Shown here piece after piece: positions 8,172 to 16,119 of a stretch of DNA of 56,787 nucleotides; position 1 is the first letter of the stretch; each line of letters begins with the position of its first letter. Below the pieces are notes generated by a model. That model was not told the DNA's origin. It searched no databases and worked only from the letters and a program-made list of their open reading frames with translations. This stretch comes from an uncultured Mailhella sp. (GTDB taxonomy: Bacteria; Desulfobacterota; Desulfovibrionia; Desulfovibrionales; Desulfovibrionaceae), in assembly GCF_944324995.1 (NCBI RefSeq), contig NZ_CALUYL010000024.1, forward strand, positions 1 through 56,787. Reading direction: 5' to 3'. The position numbers and the translations under genes were made by a program.

Positions 8172-10703
8172 ATGCGCGTGGAATGCGGGCGGAGGGACGT
8201 TCCGCTGCTCACCGTGGGCATAGGGGCTTCGGCCGGAGGTCTGGAGGCGCTTCAGCAGTTTTTCGCGAGCATGCCCGACAACAGCGGTCTGGCGTTCGTG
8301 GTGATTCAGCATCTTTCGCCGGATTACAAAAGTCTCATGGCGGAAATTCTGGGCAAGTACACCGGCATGACCGTGATTCAGGCCGAAAACGGCATGCCCG
8401 TGGAACCCAATATCGTGTTTCTCATTCCGCCCAAGAAGAACATGACCCTCAAGGACGGCAAACTTCTGCTCTCTGACTATCCGCCCGTGGGAATCAATCA
8501 TCCCATCGACATCTTTTTCACGTCGCTGGCCGAGGAGAAGAAGGAATATTCCATGGCGGTGGTGTTTTCCGGCACGGGTTCCGACGGCACGAACGGCGTC
8601 AAGGCGGTGAAGGAGCACGGCGGCCTCGTGCTTGTGCAGGATCCCGCCACCGCGCGCTTCGACGGCATGCCCCGCAGCGCCATCAACACCGGACTCGCCG
8701 ATTTTGTGCTTTCCCCGCACGACATCGCGCGGGAGATACTCAATTTTTCGCATTATCCGGCGCTCGGCGAGGGCGAGGCCGAGGAATCCTTTCTTTCCAG
8801 CGACGAGGATACCCTTACCCGCATTTATCTGCTGCTGCGCAAGGTGAGCGGCATCGATTTCACGCACTACAAGCGCAACACCGTGCTGCGGCGCATCGAA
8901 CGGCGCATGGTAGTCACGCACTGCCCCACGCCCACGGCCTTCGCCAAAATGCTTGAGGAAAACAAAGAGGAGGCAAGCCTGCTCGTCAAGGACATCCTCA
9001 TCGGGGTGACCCGCTTTTTCCGCGACGCCGAGTTCTTTGAAAAGCTCAAGTATACCGCCATGTACAGCATTCTTGAGCACTGCGACGAAAAGGAACCCGT
9101 GCGCGTGTGGAGCGCCGGATGCTCCACCGGCGAAGAAGCCTATTCCCTGGCCATACTCTTCCACGAGGCCATGGAAGAAAAGCATCTGCACCGCGATGTG
9201 AAAATCTTCGCCACCGACGTCGATACCCACGCCATCGAACAGGCGGGCAAGGGCATGTTTCCCGAAAGCATTGCCGACGACGTTTCCCCCGAACGCCTGG
9301 CCCGTTACTTCGTCAAGCACAACGATCAGTATCAGGTGACCAAGGAAATCAGAAAGATGATCGTGTTTGCGCCGCACAACATGCTTTCCGATCCGCCATT
9401 CGGCCGCCTCTCGCTCATCAGCTGCCGCAACGTGCTCATTTATTTTCAGCCCGTGCTGCAGAAGGGACTCTTTGCCATTTTCCACACGGCGCTCAAGAAC
9501 GGCGGCTATCTCTTCCTCGGCAGAAGCGAGACCGCCAGCGAATACAACAAGGTGTTCACCCCGCTGTGCATCACCGAAAAGATTTACGTGCACCACAACG
9601 AGGGCAAGGTGGACGATTTCATAACGCCGTCCTTCAGCATTCCCAAGATTCAGCCCAGCCTGCCCGGCGCTTCCGGCATGGCCCGCAGGGAAGAGAGCAG
9701 CTTCGCCCTCGAAAGCGTCTATACCCGTTTTCTGGAAAAGTTCCTGCCCGCCGCCGTCGTGCTCGACGATCAGAACAACATCATTCATTTTTTCGGCAAC
9801 TACGCCGATTACTTGAATATCGCCCCGGGCAAGGCCACCTTCAACTTCTTCTCGCTGGTCAATAAGGACATCAATCTTGTGTCCTCCACGGCCATCAGCC
9901 GCTGCCGCGTGGAACGTTGTCCCGTCACCTATACGGGCATATCCGTGGACACCGCTTCCGGCCGGAAGATCATCGATTTGTCGGTGCAGCCCATCTTCGA
10001 CGACGCCGGCGTTCACACCGGCCTGCTGGCCATCCTGTTCCTGGAACAGCGCGACCTGCCCCTCGGCGGCGTGACGGAAAAATACGACATCGACACCACC
10101 GCCGCGCAGCGCATCGTTGATCTCGAACACGAACTCCAGGTTTCGCAGAACGACCTGCGCTCCACCATCGGCGAACTTGAAACCGTCAATGAGGAACTCC
10201 AGGCCGCCAACGAGGAACTGCAAAGCTCCAACGAGGAACTGCAAAGCTCCAACGAGGAACTGCAATCGGTCAACGAGGAGCTCTATACCGTGAATTCCGA
10301 GTTTCAGCAGAAGCTCGACGAACTCACCACCATGACCAACGATTTGTCGAACTTCCTGTCGTCCACCATGACGGGCATCCTGTTCGTGGACAGCAATCTC
10401 CATATCCGCAAGTTCACGGAGTACATCGGCAGGGAATTCCAGCTCGTCAGCCAGGACGTGGACCGCCCCCTCCAGATATTCGCCCACAGCTTCCCCGACG
10501 AAGATATCGTCGCCGACGCCAGGGCCGTCCTGAAAAACCTCGCGCCCATCGACAGAGAAGTCACCGGCATGAACGGCCGCTTCTATACCATGCGCATAGC
10601 CCCCTACCGTACCACCGAAAACAGTATCCAGGGCCTCGTCATCACCGTCATCGACAGCCTCGGCGAGGGCTGGAAAAAAGTCGATCCCCCCGCCGAAGAG
10701 TAG
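8172..10703 (+). CDS. CheB-CheR fusion with coiled coil and PAS domain (hybrid chemotaxis-type signalling protein)
   Basis: The protein has 843 residues. An N-terminal CheB-type methylesterase domain (about 10-190) carries the catalytic triad Ser20 (GIGASAGG), His47 (VIQHLSPD) and Asp138 (GTGSDGT). There is no receiver domain before it. A CheR methyltransferase follows (about 210-470), with the SAM-binding segment VWSAGCSTGEEAYSLA and the SCRNVLIYF motif. Then come a PAS-like region, a heptad-repeat coiled coil with repeated NEELQSS units (about 673-713), and a C-terminal PAS domain (about 715-830). Such fusions usually feed a downstream histidine kinase or an alternative chemosensory-like pathway; none is in the window. 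It lies just after the c-di-GMP protein, suggesting a shared signalling unit. A composite repeat follows immediately after the stop. Confidence 0.9.
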   Translation: MRVECGRRDVPLLTVGIGASAGGLEALQQFFASMPDNSGLAFVVIQHLSPDYKSLMAEILGKYTGMTVIQAENGMPVEPNIVFLIPPKKNMTLKDGKLLLSDYPPVGINHPIDIFFTSLAEEKKEYSMAVVFSGTGSDGTNGVKAVKEHGGLVLVQDPATARFDGMPRSAINTGLADFVLSPHDIAREILNFSHYPALGEGEAEESFLSSDEDTLTRIYLLLRKVSGIDFTHYKRNTVLRRIERRMVVTHCPTPTAFAKMLEENKEEASLLVKDILIGVTRFFRDAEFFEKLKYTAMYSILEHCDEKEPVRVWSAGCSTGEEAYSLAILFHEAMEEKHLHRDVKIFATDVDTHAIEQAGKGMFPESIADDVSPERLARYFVKHNDQYQVTKEIRKMIVFAPHNMLSDPPFGRLSLISCRNVLIYFQPVLQKGLFAIFHTALKNGGYLFLGRSETASEYNKVFTPLCITEKIYVHHNEGKVDDFITPSFSIPKIQPSLPGASGMARREESSFALESVYTRFLEKFLPAAVVLDDQNNIIHFFGNYADYLNIAPGKATFNFFSLVNKDINLVSSTAISRCRVERCPVTYTGISVDTASGRKIIDLSVQPIFDDAGVHTGLLAILFLEQRDLPLGGVTEKYDIDTTAAQRIVDLEHELQVSQNDLRSTIGELETVNEELQAANEELQSSNEELQSSNEELQSVNEELYTVNSEFQQKLDELTTMTNDLSNFLSSTMTGILFVDSNLHIRKFTEYIGREFQLVSQDVDRPLQIFAHSFPDEDIVADARAVLKNLAPIDREVTGMNGRFYTMRIAPYRTTENSIQGLVITVIDSLGEGWKKVDPPAEE

Positions 10704-10956
10704 AAAAGGCAGGAAGAGAGGAAAGGCAGAAAAGACAGAAAAGGCAGAAAAGGCAGAAAAGGCATGCGGGGGAAATAATTCCCCCCGCGCCCCCCTGATT
10801 CTGCCGTGCGGCTGCGCCGCCCGGCAGGACAGGGTGAACGGGATGATTATGCGAGGAGCAAGGGGCGAGGGGGGGAGTGAATAGGAGAGGAGAAAAGCAA
10901 AGGAAAAGATTGACGGGAGGGGAGAAACAGCCTTGCATTGTGTCACGCTTCACTCT
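10704..10956 (+). repeat. Composite structured repeat, copy 3 (head only)
   Basis: It starts right after the TAG stop with six or so AAAGGCAG-type units, then the GCGGGGGAA / TTCCCCCCGC hairpin and the GCGGCTGCGCCGC version of the next hairpin. It breaks off near 10885 after the GAGGGGGGGAGTG segment. Bases 10886-10956 are unassigned and lead directly into a damaged first CRISPR repeat, so the leader expected here is missing. Confidence 0.8.
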
Positions 10957-11291
10957 ATGTTGCAGACCTGACTAAAGGGATTATGACTTCGCCTGATCGA
11001 GGCTCACAAGCGCCTGATGCGCATTGTCCGTTCTAACCGACCTGATCCCCAAAGGGATTATGACGCCTCAGCTTCCTGCTTGTCGAAGGTTAGTAGCTCA
11101 GTCTGCGGTTCCAAGAGACCTGGTTTACAAAGGGATTATGACCATCTTCCCCGTACCTCCTTTCTGTATTTGTTCTGAACAGTTCTAAGAGACCTGATTT
11201 ATAAAGGGGTTATGACACTTGTTCCTGAGTATATTCCATCTTGTGGTGTTCCCATAAGGATTCAACAGACCTGATCTAAAGGGATTATGAC
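10957..11291 (+). CRISPR. CRISPR unit 1 (5 repeats, 4 spacers; leader missing)
   Basis: Repeats lie at about 10957-10987 (damaged), 11030-11064, 11108-11142, 11182-11216 and 11259-11291 (terminal, degenerate). The intact unit is 35 bases, starting GTTCTAACAGACCTGAT and ending AAAGGGATTATGAC. Spacers are 42, 43, 39 and 42 bases and all different. The first and last repeats both lack two bases just before AAAGGG. Strand is given as + because leaders lie to the left and terminators to the right of the other units; the transcribed strand is not proven. Confidence 0.85.
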
Positions 11292-11367
11292 TTGAAAACC
11301 ATATAGCCGTATGGATTTCCATAATGAGTGAGCTCCAAAGCCGTTCTGCAACGATCTGCTTTTTTTA
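11292..11367 (+). terminator. Unit 1 trailer and terminator (possible tracrRNA-like 3' part)
   Basis: After the terminal repeat come a CCATA / TATGG hairpin, an overlapping TATGGATTTCCATA palindrome, and at 11336-11367 a weakened version of the unit terminator (AAAGC ... GCTTTTTTT). It matches the trailer of unit 2 almost base for base. Confidence 0.65.
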
Positions 11368-11371
11368 TCGG

Positions 11372-11792
11372 AAAACGGCGAATGCAGGGGAGGCAAGAGC
11401 GCCTACGAAGGGGCGATGTTGAATCCTGCCTGCGGGAGGTTCCGCAGGGCGACGACTCTGGAAAGTTGAGGCCCATATGTGGGGAAGACTGATTCCCGTG
11501 GAGGATGGGCGAGTAGATTGTGGGAGAGATAAAGAGGGGCGCGGAGTGATCGCAGCTGATGCATGCCGTTTGCGCGAAGGGCGACAGTCAAGCGCAGTTT
11601 TGAAAATATGTTGATATTTCAAGCGATTGAATAAGACGAGCCCGACAGACTTCGCGCGGTAAATATCAGTAGTAATTTCAACATGTTGCCAAAATTACTG
11701 AGCAAATCCTTTCTGCTGGACGTCGAACCTCCCCGAGGTTCGCGCATCCGTCCTCCCAACCCCTTGAACGCCAAGACATTTCAGGATACGCT
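11372..11792 (+). promoter_or_regulatory. CRISPR leader of unit 2
   Basis: This is one of four near-identical segments of about 420 bp, each lying between a terminator and the first repeat of the next unit. It contains a near-palindrome (TTGAAAATATG ... ATATTTCAA, about 11599-11622), a CGAACCTC / GAGGTTCG hairpin near 11725-11743, and, just before the first repeat, TTGAAC at 11764 and TACGCT at 11787 with a 17-base spacer, a candidate promoter. Short open frames on the minus strand beginning MKYQHIFK recur in the copies but differ in frame, so they are not treated as genes. Confidence 0.65.
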
Positions 11793-12133
11793 GTTCTAAC
11801 AGACCTGACTCACAAAGGGATTATGACCAAGGCGTAAAGAACACTTTAATGCGTTTTTTCCAGTGATACGTTCTAACAGACCTGACTCACAAAGGGATTA
11901 TGACATGAAAAGAATACTTTTGAAGAAGCTACGGTAGCTTTTATGTTCTAACAGACCTGATCTTCAAAGGGATTATGACGCGTTTTCCTTGGCGCGCTTG
12001 AGAGCGCTCACCAAAGAGGTGAAGTTCTAACAGACCTGATCTTCAAAGGGATTATGACCATAATGTTCCCATCCTTCTTTTCGGTCCTGCCTTCCTATCG
12101 GTTCTAACAGACCTGATCTAAAGGGATTATGAC
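11793..12133 (+). CRISPR. CRISPR unit 2 (5 repeats, 4 spacers)
   Basis: Repeats lie at 11793-11827, 11870-11904, 11945-11979, 12024-12058 and 12101-12133. The first two carry GACTCACAAAGGG, the next two GATCTTCAAAGGG, and the last is 33 bases with two bases missing before AAAGGG. Spacers are 42, 40, 44 and 42 bases and share nothing with those of the other units. The leader abuts the first repeat exactly. Confidence 0.9.
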
Positions 12134-12211
12134 TTGAAAATTATATAGCCCCTATGGATTTCCATAATGAGTGAGCGCCAAGGCAGTTCTGCAACGAGCT
12201 GCCTTTTTTTA
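12134..12211 (+). terminator. Unit 2 trailer and intrinsic terminator (possible tracrRNA-like 3' part)
   Basis: About 45 bases of trailer, with a TATGGATTTCCATA palindrome, precede a textbook terminator: stem AAGGCAG / CTGCCTT (about 12179-12203) and a T run to 12210. Terminal repeat plus trailer plus terminator is about 110 nt, the size of a tracrRNA. Confidence 0.75.
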
Positions 12212-12212
12212 T

Positions 12213-12637
12213 CGGAAAGCGGCGGAGGTCGGGGAGGCAAGAGTGCTGACGAAGGAGCGATGTTGAATCCTGCCTGCGGGGAGGTTCCGCATGGCGACGC
12301 CGCTGGAAAGCGAAGACGCATGTGTAGGGAAGACTGATTCCCGTGCAGGATGGGCGAGTAGATTGTGGGAGAGATAAAGAGGGGCGCGGAGTGCTCGCAG
12401 CTGATGCATGCCGTTTGCGCGAAGGGCGACAGTCAAGCGCAGTTTTGAAAATGTGTTGATATTTCAATGAATAGAATAAAACGAGCCCGACAGACTTCGC
12501 GCAGTAAATATCAGTAGTAATTTCAATATGTTGCCAAAGATACTGAGCAAATCCTTTCTGCCGGACGTCGAGCCTCCCCGAGGTTCGCGCATCCGTCCTT
12601 CCACCCCCTTGAACGCCAAGACATTTCAGGATACGCT
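12213..12637 (+). promoter_or_regulatory. CRISPR leader of unit 3
   Basis: Near-identical to the leaders of units 2, 4 and 5, with scattered substitutions. The TTGAAAATGTG ... ATATTTCAA near-palindrome (about 12444-12464), the CGAGCCTC / GAGGTTCG hairpin and the TTGAAC / TACGCT pair before the first repeat are all kept. Confidence 0.65.
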
Positions 12638-12743
12638 GTTCTAAGAGACCTGACTTTCAAAGGGATTATGACTTAAAGTCTTCACCAAATTCTTCAACAA
12701 TTTTATTGTATGTTCAAACAGACCTGATCCAAAGGGATACGAC
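12638..12743 (+). CRISPR. CRISPR unit 3 (2 repeats, 1 spacer)
   Basis: There is one good repeat at 12638-12672, a 39-base spacer, and a degenerate terminal repeat at 12712-12743 (32 bases; it ends GGGATACGAC). This is the minimal unit: leader, repeat, spacer, degenerate repeat, trailer, terminator. Confidence 0.85.
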
Positions 12744-12831
12744 TTATCGTTATTGGGTTCTTAGTATTCTTTCAGTGGCACTTTCCCCACACGAAGAGGA
12801 AACAAGGCAGTTCTAACGAGCTGCCTTTTTT
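12744..12831 (+). terminator. Unit 3 trailer and intrinsic terminator
   Basis: The trailer is of the second type, beginning TTATCGTTATTGGG and shared with units 4 and 5, not with units 1 and 2. The terminator stem AAGGCAG / CTGCCTT is at 12804-12827, followed by T residues to 12831. Confidence 0.75.
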
Positions 12832-12837
12832 ATCGGC

Positions 12838-13253
12838 AAGTGGCGGATGCAGGGGAGGCAAGAGCGCTGACGAAGGAGTGATGTTGAGTCCCCGCGGGGA
12901 GGTGCCGCAGGGCGACGCCGCTGGAAAGCGAAGATGCATGTGTGGGGAAACTGCTTCCCGTGCAGGATGGCGAGTAGCTTGGGGAGAGAGGAAGAGGGGC
13001 GCTGAGTGTTCGCAACTGATGAATGCCGTTTGTGCGAAGGGCGACAGGTAAGCGCTAGTCTTGAAAATATGTTGATATTTCAATGAATTGAATAAAACGA
13101 GTCCGACAGACTTCGCGCGGCAAGTATCAGTAGTAATTTCAATATGTTGTCAAAACTGCTGAGCAAATCCTTTCCGCCGGACGTCGAACCTCCCCGAGGT
13201 TCGCGCATCCGTCCTCCCAACCCCTTGAACGCCAAGGCATTTCAGGATACGCT
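12838..13253 (+). promoter_or_regulatory. CRISPR leader of unit 4
   Basis: A copy of the ~420 bp leader with small deletions relative to the others. The palindrome near 13058-13082, the CGAACCTC / GAGGTTCG hairpin and the TTGAAC / TACGCT pair are kept. Confidence 0.65.
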
Positions 13254-13519
13254 GTTCTAAGAGACCTGATCTTCAAAGGGATTATGACATCCAACACAAC
13301 CGCTGCTTATATTCCGATTTATACTGCTGTTCTAAGAGACCTGATCTTCAAAGGGATTATGACGCCGGAAGCACAAGGGCGGAACTCGCGGGAAATGTGC
13401 TCAAGGTTCTAAGAGACCTGATCTTCAAAGGGATTATGACACGAGGTTGTCCGTGATGCCGATGTTGATGGACTTGGAAAGCATGTTCTAACAGACCTGA
13501 CTTTCAAAGGGATTGTAGC
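13254..13519 (+). CRISPR. CRISPR unit 4 (4 repeats, 3 spacers)
   Basis: Repeats lie at 13254-13288, 13329-13363, 13406-13440 (all the GTTCTAAGAG variant) and 13485-13519 (terminal, ending GGGATTGTAGC). Spacers are 40, 42 and 44 bases and unique. Confidence 0.9.
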
Positions 13520-13611
13520 CCGTCATTATTGGGTACGTAGTATTTTTTTACTGGCCATTTTCTTCCTCACAAATGAGCGCCAAGGCAGTTCTGCAACGAG
13601 CTGCCTTTTTT
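13520..13611 (+). terminator. Unit 4 trailer and intrinsic terminator
   Basis: The trailer contains ATTATTGGGTACGTAGTATT, of the units 3-5 type. The stem AAGGCAG / CTGCCTT at 13582-13606 is followed by a T run to 13611. Confidence 0.75.
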
Positions 13612-13617
13612 ATCGGA

Positions 13618-14039
13618 AAGCGATGGAGGCAGGGGAGGCAAGAGCGCCTACGAAGGGGCGATGTTGCATCCTGCCCGCGGCGAGGTTCCGCAGGGCGACG
13701 CCGCTGGAAAGCGAAGACGCAAGTGTGGGGAAGACTGCTTCCCATGCAGGATGGGAGAGCGGCTTGAGGGAGAGAGAAAGAGGGGCGCGGAGTGATCGCA
13801 GCTGATGCATGCCGTTTGCGCGAAGGGCGACAGGTAAGCGCGATTTTTGAAAATGTGTTGATATTTCAAGGAATTGAATAAAACGAGCCCGACAGACTTC
13901 GCGCAGCAAGTATCAGTATTAATTTCAATATGTTACCAAAATCGCCGAGCAAATCCTTTCCGCCGGACGTCGAACCTCCCCGAGGTTCGCGCAGCAGCGC
14001 TCCCACCCCCTTGAACGCCAAGGCATTTCAGGATACGCT
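13618..14039 (+). promoter_or_regulatory. CRISPR leader of unit 5
   Basis: The fourth copy of the ~420 bp leader, with the same palindrome (about 13846-13869), hairpin and TTGAAC / TACGCT pair next to the first repeat. Confidence 0.65.
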
Positions 14040-14446
14040 GTTCTAACAGACCTGATCTTCAAAGGGATTATGACCTTCTTGGCGGCCTTCTTGGAAGTGG
14101 TGTTGGTGGTAGCGATGTTCTAACAGACCTGATCTTCAAAGGGATTATGACGCTGCAACTGCAAGCGAAGGAACGCTTCGGTGTCCACCGTTCTAACAGA
14201 CCTGATCTTCAAAGGGATTATGACCATGTCGTATCTCCTATTGGTTAAGTGTTACATAAGTTCTTGCGTTCTAACAGACCTGATTTACAAAGGGATTATG
14301 ACCAAACATGCGCCAGAGCTTTTTGTTTCTAAGTTCAGCGAGTTCTAAGAGACCTGATTTCCAAAGGGATTATGATGAAAATAAAAAACAAAGAATAGCA
14401 AGAAGACTCATATGTTCAAAGAGACCTGCCCCAAAGGGATTGTGAC
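14040..14446 (+). CRISPR. CRISPR unit 5 (6 repeats, 5 spacers)
   Basis: Repeats lie at 14040-14074, 14117-14151, 14190-14224, 14268-14302, 14342-14376 (last base changed) and 14414-14446 (terminal, 33 bases, GACCTGCCCC in the middle). Spacers are 42, 38, 43, 39 and 37 bases, all different. Repeat quality falls from left to right, which supports a leader at the left. Confidence 0.9.
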
Positions 14447-14538
14447 TTATCGTTATTGTGCTCTTAGTATTCTTTACTGTTTATTTTCTCCCTCACAAAT
14501 GAGTGCCAAGGCAGTTCTGCAACGAGCTGCCTTTTTTT
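14447..14538 (+). terminator. Unit 5 trailer and intrinsic terminator, end of the CRISPR locus
   Basis: The trailer begins TTATCGTTATTG, as in unit 3. The stem AAGGCAG / CTGCCTT at 14508-14532 with a T run to 14538 closes the locus. Past ATCGGAAAGCG the sequence no longer matches a leader. Confidence 0.75.
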
Positions 14539-15060
14539 ATCGGAAAGCGACTGCCAGAACTGAGGCACAGGAGAGGCAGCAGTGAGGGCAGGCGCGAATT
14601 TGCAAGGACCGGTCAGGAATGCTGATGCGAGGTCGGCGAGGGCGAGGCAGGGCAGGGTGAAAATCGAGGCGAGAGCGGGCGCGGCAGCTCTCGACATTTT
14701 CCCGAACTTTCGGGCAGTCGGGAGGTACGCGCAAGCAAAGTCCCGACGCCTCTCCCTCAGTGAAGCGCGGCGCAGGGCTTGCCCGGGGGGAATTCCGGCG
14801 ACCCCGCCTCAGCAAAGCGCGTGGGGAGCGCTGCACGTCTGGCAGTGGCGTTTGCTACGGCGTGGTGGAGACAAGCAGGCACGCAGAACAGAGCAGCGCC
14901 GCATGCGGAGCGCAGTTTCATCATGATCCCGATGCAGGAGGACTGTGGAAAGTTCTGATTCCTTCGCCGCATGAGTTTTTGGGAATGTCGTAAGGAAGCA
15001 CTTGCTTTTTTATCGGAGCGCGACTACTTATCAGTAAAGATTCTTAATAAGGAGGGTGCC
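14539..15060. other. Gene-free stretch between the CRISPR locus and msrAB
   Basis: No gene, CRISPR repeat or composite repeat is visible. Short open frames exist on both strands but lack a believable start. Near 15000 a fragment ending CTTTTTTATCGG resembles the end of the CRISPR unit terminator, a possible relic of a sixth unit. A strong ribosome binding site, AAGGAGGGTGCC, ends at 15060 and sets the msrAB start. Confidence 0.4.
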
Positions 15061-16119
15061 ATGTACGACAAGGTCAGAGCGCGACGCGCCTTTTTCCTTG
15101 TGCTGCTGGTTTTTTTTGCGAGTGACGCGGCGGCGAAGTTTACCCGTCCAACTTTTGACCCCTTACGGGAGCCGGTTGCCATGACAGAGAGCGGATTTCG
15201 TATTGTGGCGCGCGGCGATGCCGCCGTGCCGCCTCTCACGCCCAGGGAAGCGGATGTGATTCTCCGCAAGGCCACGGAAGCGCCGTGGTCCGGTGAATAT
15301 GAAAAGAACACGGCGGCGGGAACGTATTTGTGCCGTCAGTGCGGCGTGGCGCTGTATCGTTCGTCGGACAAGTTTGATTCCGGCTGCGGCTGGCCCGCCT
15401 TTGACGATGCGCTGCCCGACATCGTGCGTCGTCTGCCCGATGCCGACGGTCGCCGCGTGGAGATCGTGTGCAATCATTGCGGGGCGCATCTGGGGCACGT
15501 GTTTGAAGGCGAACGTCTGACGGAAAAGAATACGCGTTACTGCGTGAATTCGGTGTCGATGAGCTTTGCGCCTGCGGGCAGCGAGAAGGAGAAGCTGGGG
15601 CTTGCGCTGTACACGCAGGTTCGCGGAACCAGTGTGGCGGTGCTTGCGGGCGGCTGCTTCTGGGGTGTGGAAGACGCCATGAGCAAGCTGCCGGGCGTGG
15701 TGGACGTGCGTTCCGGCTACACGGGCGGGCATACCGACCGGCCGTCCTATGAGGATGTCTGCCGCGGCGATACCGGCCACGCCGAAGCCGTGCTCGTGCG
15801 CTTCGATCCCGCCAAAATCAGCTATGAAGCCATCGTGCGCCGCTTCTTTGAAATTCACGATCCCACCCAGCTCAACCGCCAGGGCCCGGACGTGGGCAGT
15901 CAGTACCGCTCCGCCGTGTTCTGGCTGGATGAAAACCAGAAGCAGACCGCACAGAAACTCATCGATGAACTGCGCCGCCTCGGCTACGACGTCGTTACCA
16001 AACTCGAACCCGCCGGCCCCTTCTACGAGGCCGAAGCCTGGCACCAGGACTTCACCAAACGCACAGGCCGCGGCGGCTGCCACCTCCCCGTCCCCCGCTT
16101 CGACCGCCCCGCAAAGTAA
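15061..16119 (+). CDS. msrAB: Exported methionine sulfoxide reductase, MsrB-MsrA fusion
   Basis: The protein has 352 residues and reduces both stereoisomers of methionine sulfoxide, here in the periplasm, because a signal peptide spans about residues 1-25 (RARR, hydrophobic core, ASDAAA). MsrB comes first (about 45-175), with zinc-binding CRQC and CNHC pairs and the catalytic Cys161 in RYCVNS. MsrA follows (about 190-345), with Cys199 in GGCFWG and the HDPTQLNRQGPD segment. The order B then A is the reverse of PilB-type fusions, which also carry a thioredoxin domain absent here, so an external electron donor is needed. The start at 15061 is set by AAGGAGGGTGCC; an upstream in-frame ATG at 14971 has no such site. 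A composite repeat begins at the stop. Confidence 0.93.
   Translation: MYDKVRARRAFFLVLLVFFASDAAAKFTRPTFDPLREPVAMTESGFRIVARGDAAVPPLTPREADVILRKATEAPWSGEYEKNTAAGTYLCRQCGVALYRSSDKFDSGCGWPAFDDALPDIVRRLPDADGRRVEIVCNHCGAHLGHVFEGERLTEKNTRYCVNSVSMSFAPAGSEKEKLGLALYTQVRGTSVAVLAGGCFWGVEDAMSKLPGVVDVRSGYTGGHTDRPSYEDVCRGDTGHAEAVLVRFDPAKISYEAIVRRFFEIHDPTQLNRQGPDVGSQYRSAVFWLDENQKQTAQKLIDELRRLGYDVVTKLEPAGPFYEAEAWHQDFTKRTGRGGCHLPVPRFDRPAK

Noticed and set aside
7902-10946. Very long open frame on the minus strand opposite cheB-cheR (1014 codons)
   Set aside because: It is a mirror of the codon bias of the real gene; it shows no recognisable domain and runs into the composite repeat.
11365-13869. Recurring minus-strand open frames beginning MKYQHIFK in the CRISPR leaders
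   Set aside because: They recur because the DNA is copied, but the copies shift frame and differ in length; conservation is at the DNA level.
10957-14446. A nearby cas operon or effector gene for the CRISPR units
   Set aside because: Both flanks were read and contain only signalling, msrAB and a PD-(D/E)XK gene; none resembles Cas1, Cas2, Cas9, Cas12 or a Cascade subunit.
10957-14446. The tandem repeats as integron attachment sites or a protein-coding repeat
   Set aside because: Constant 35-base repeats alternating with unique 37-44 base segments and the lack of any long frame fit CRISPR, not attC sites or coding repeats.
14539-15060. A sixth CRISPR unit before msrAB
   Set aside because: Only a short terminator-like fragment near 15000 is similar; no repeat or leader sequence is present.
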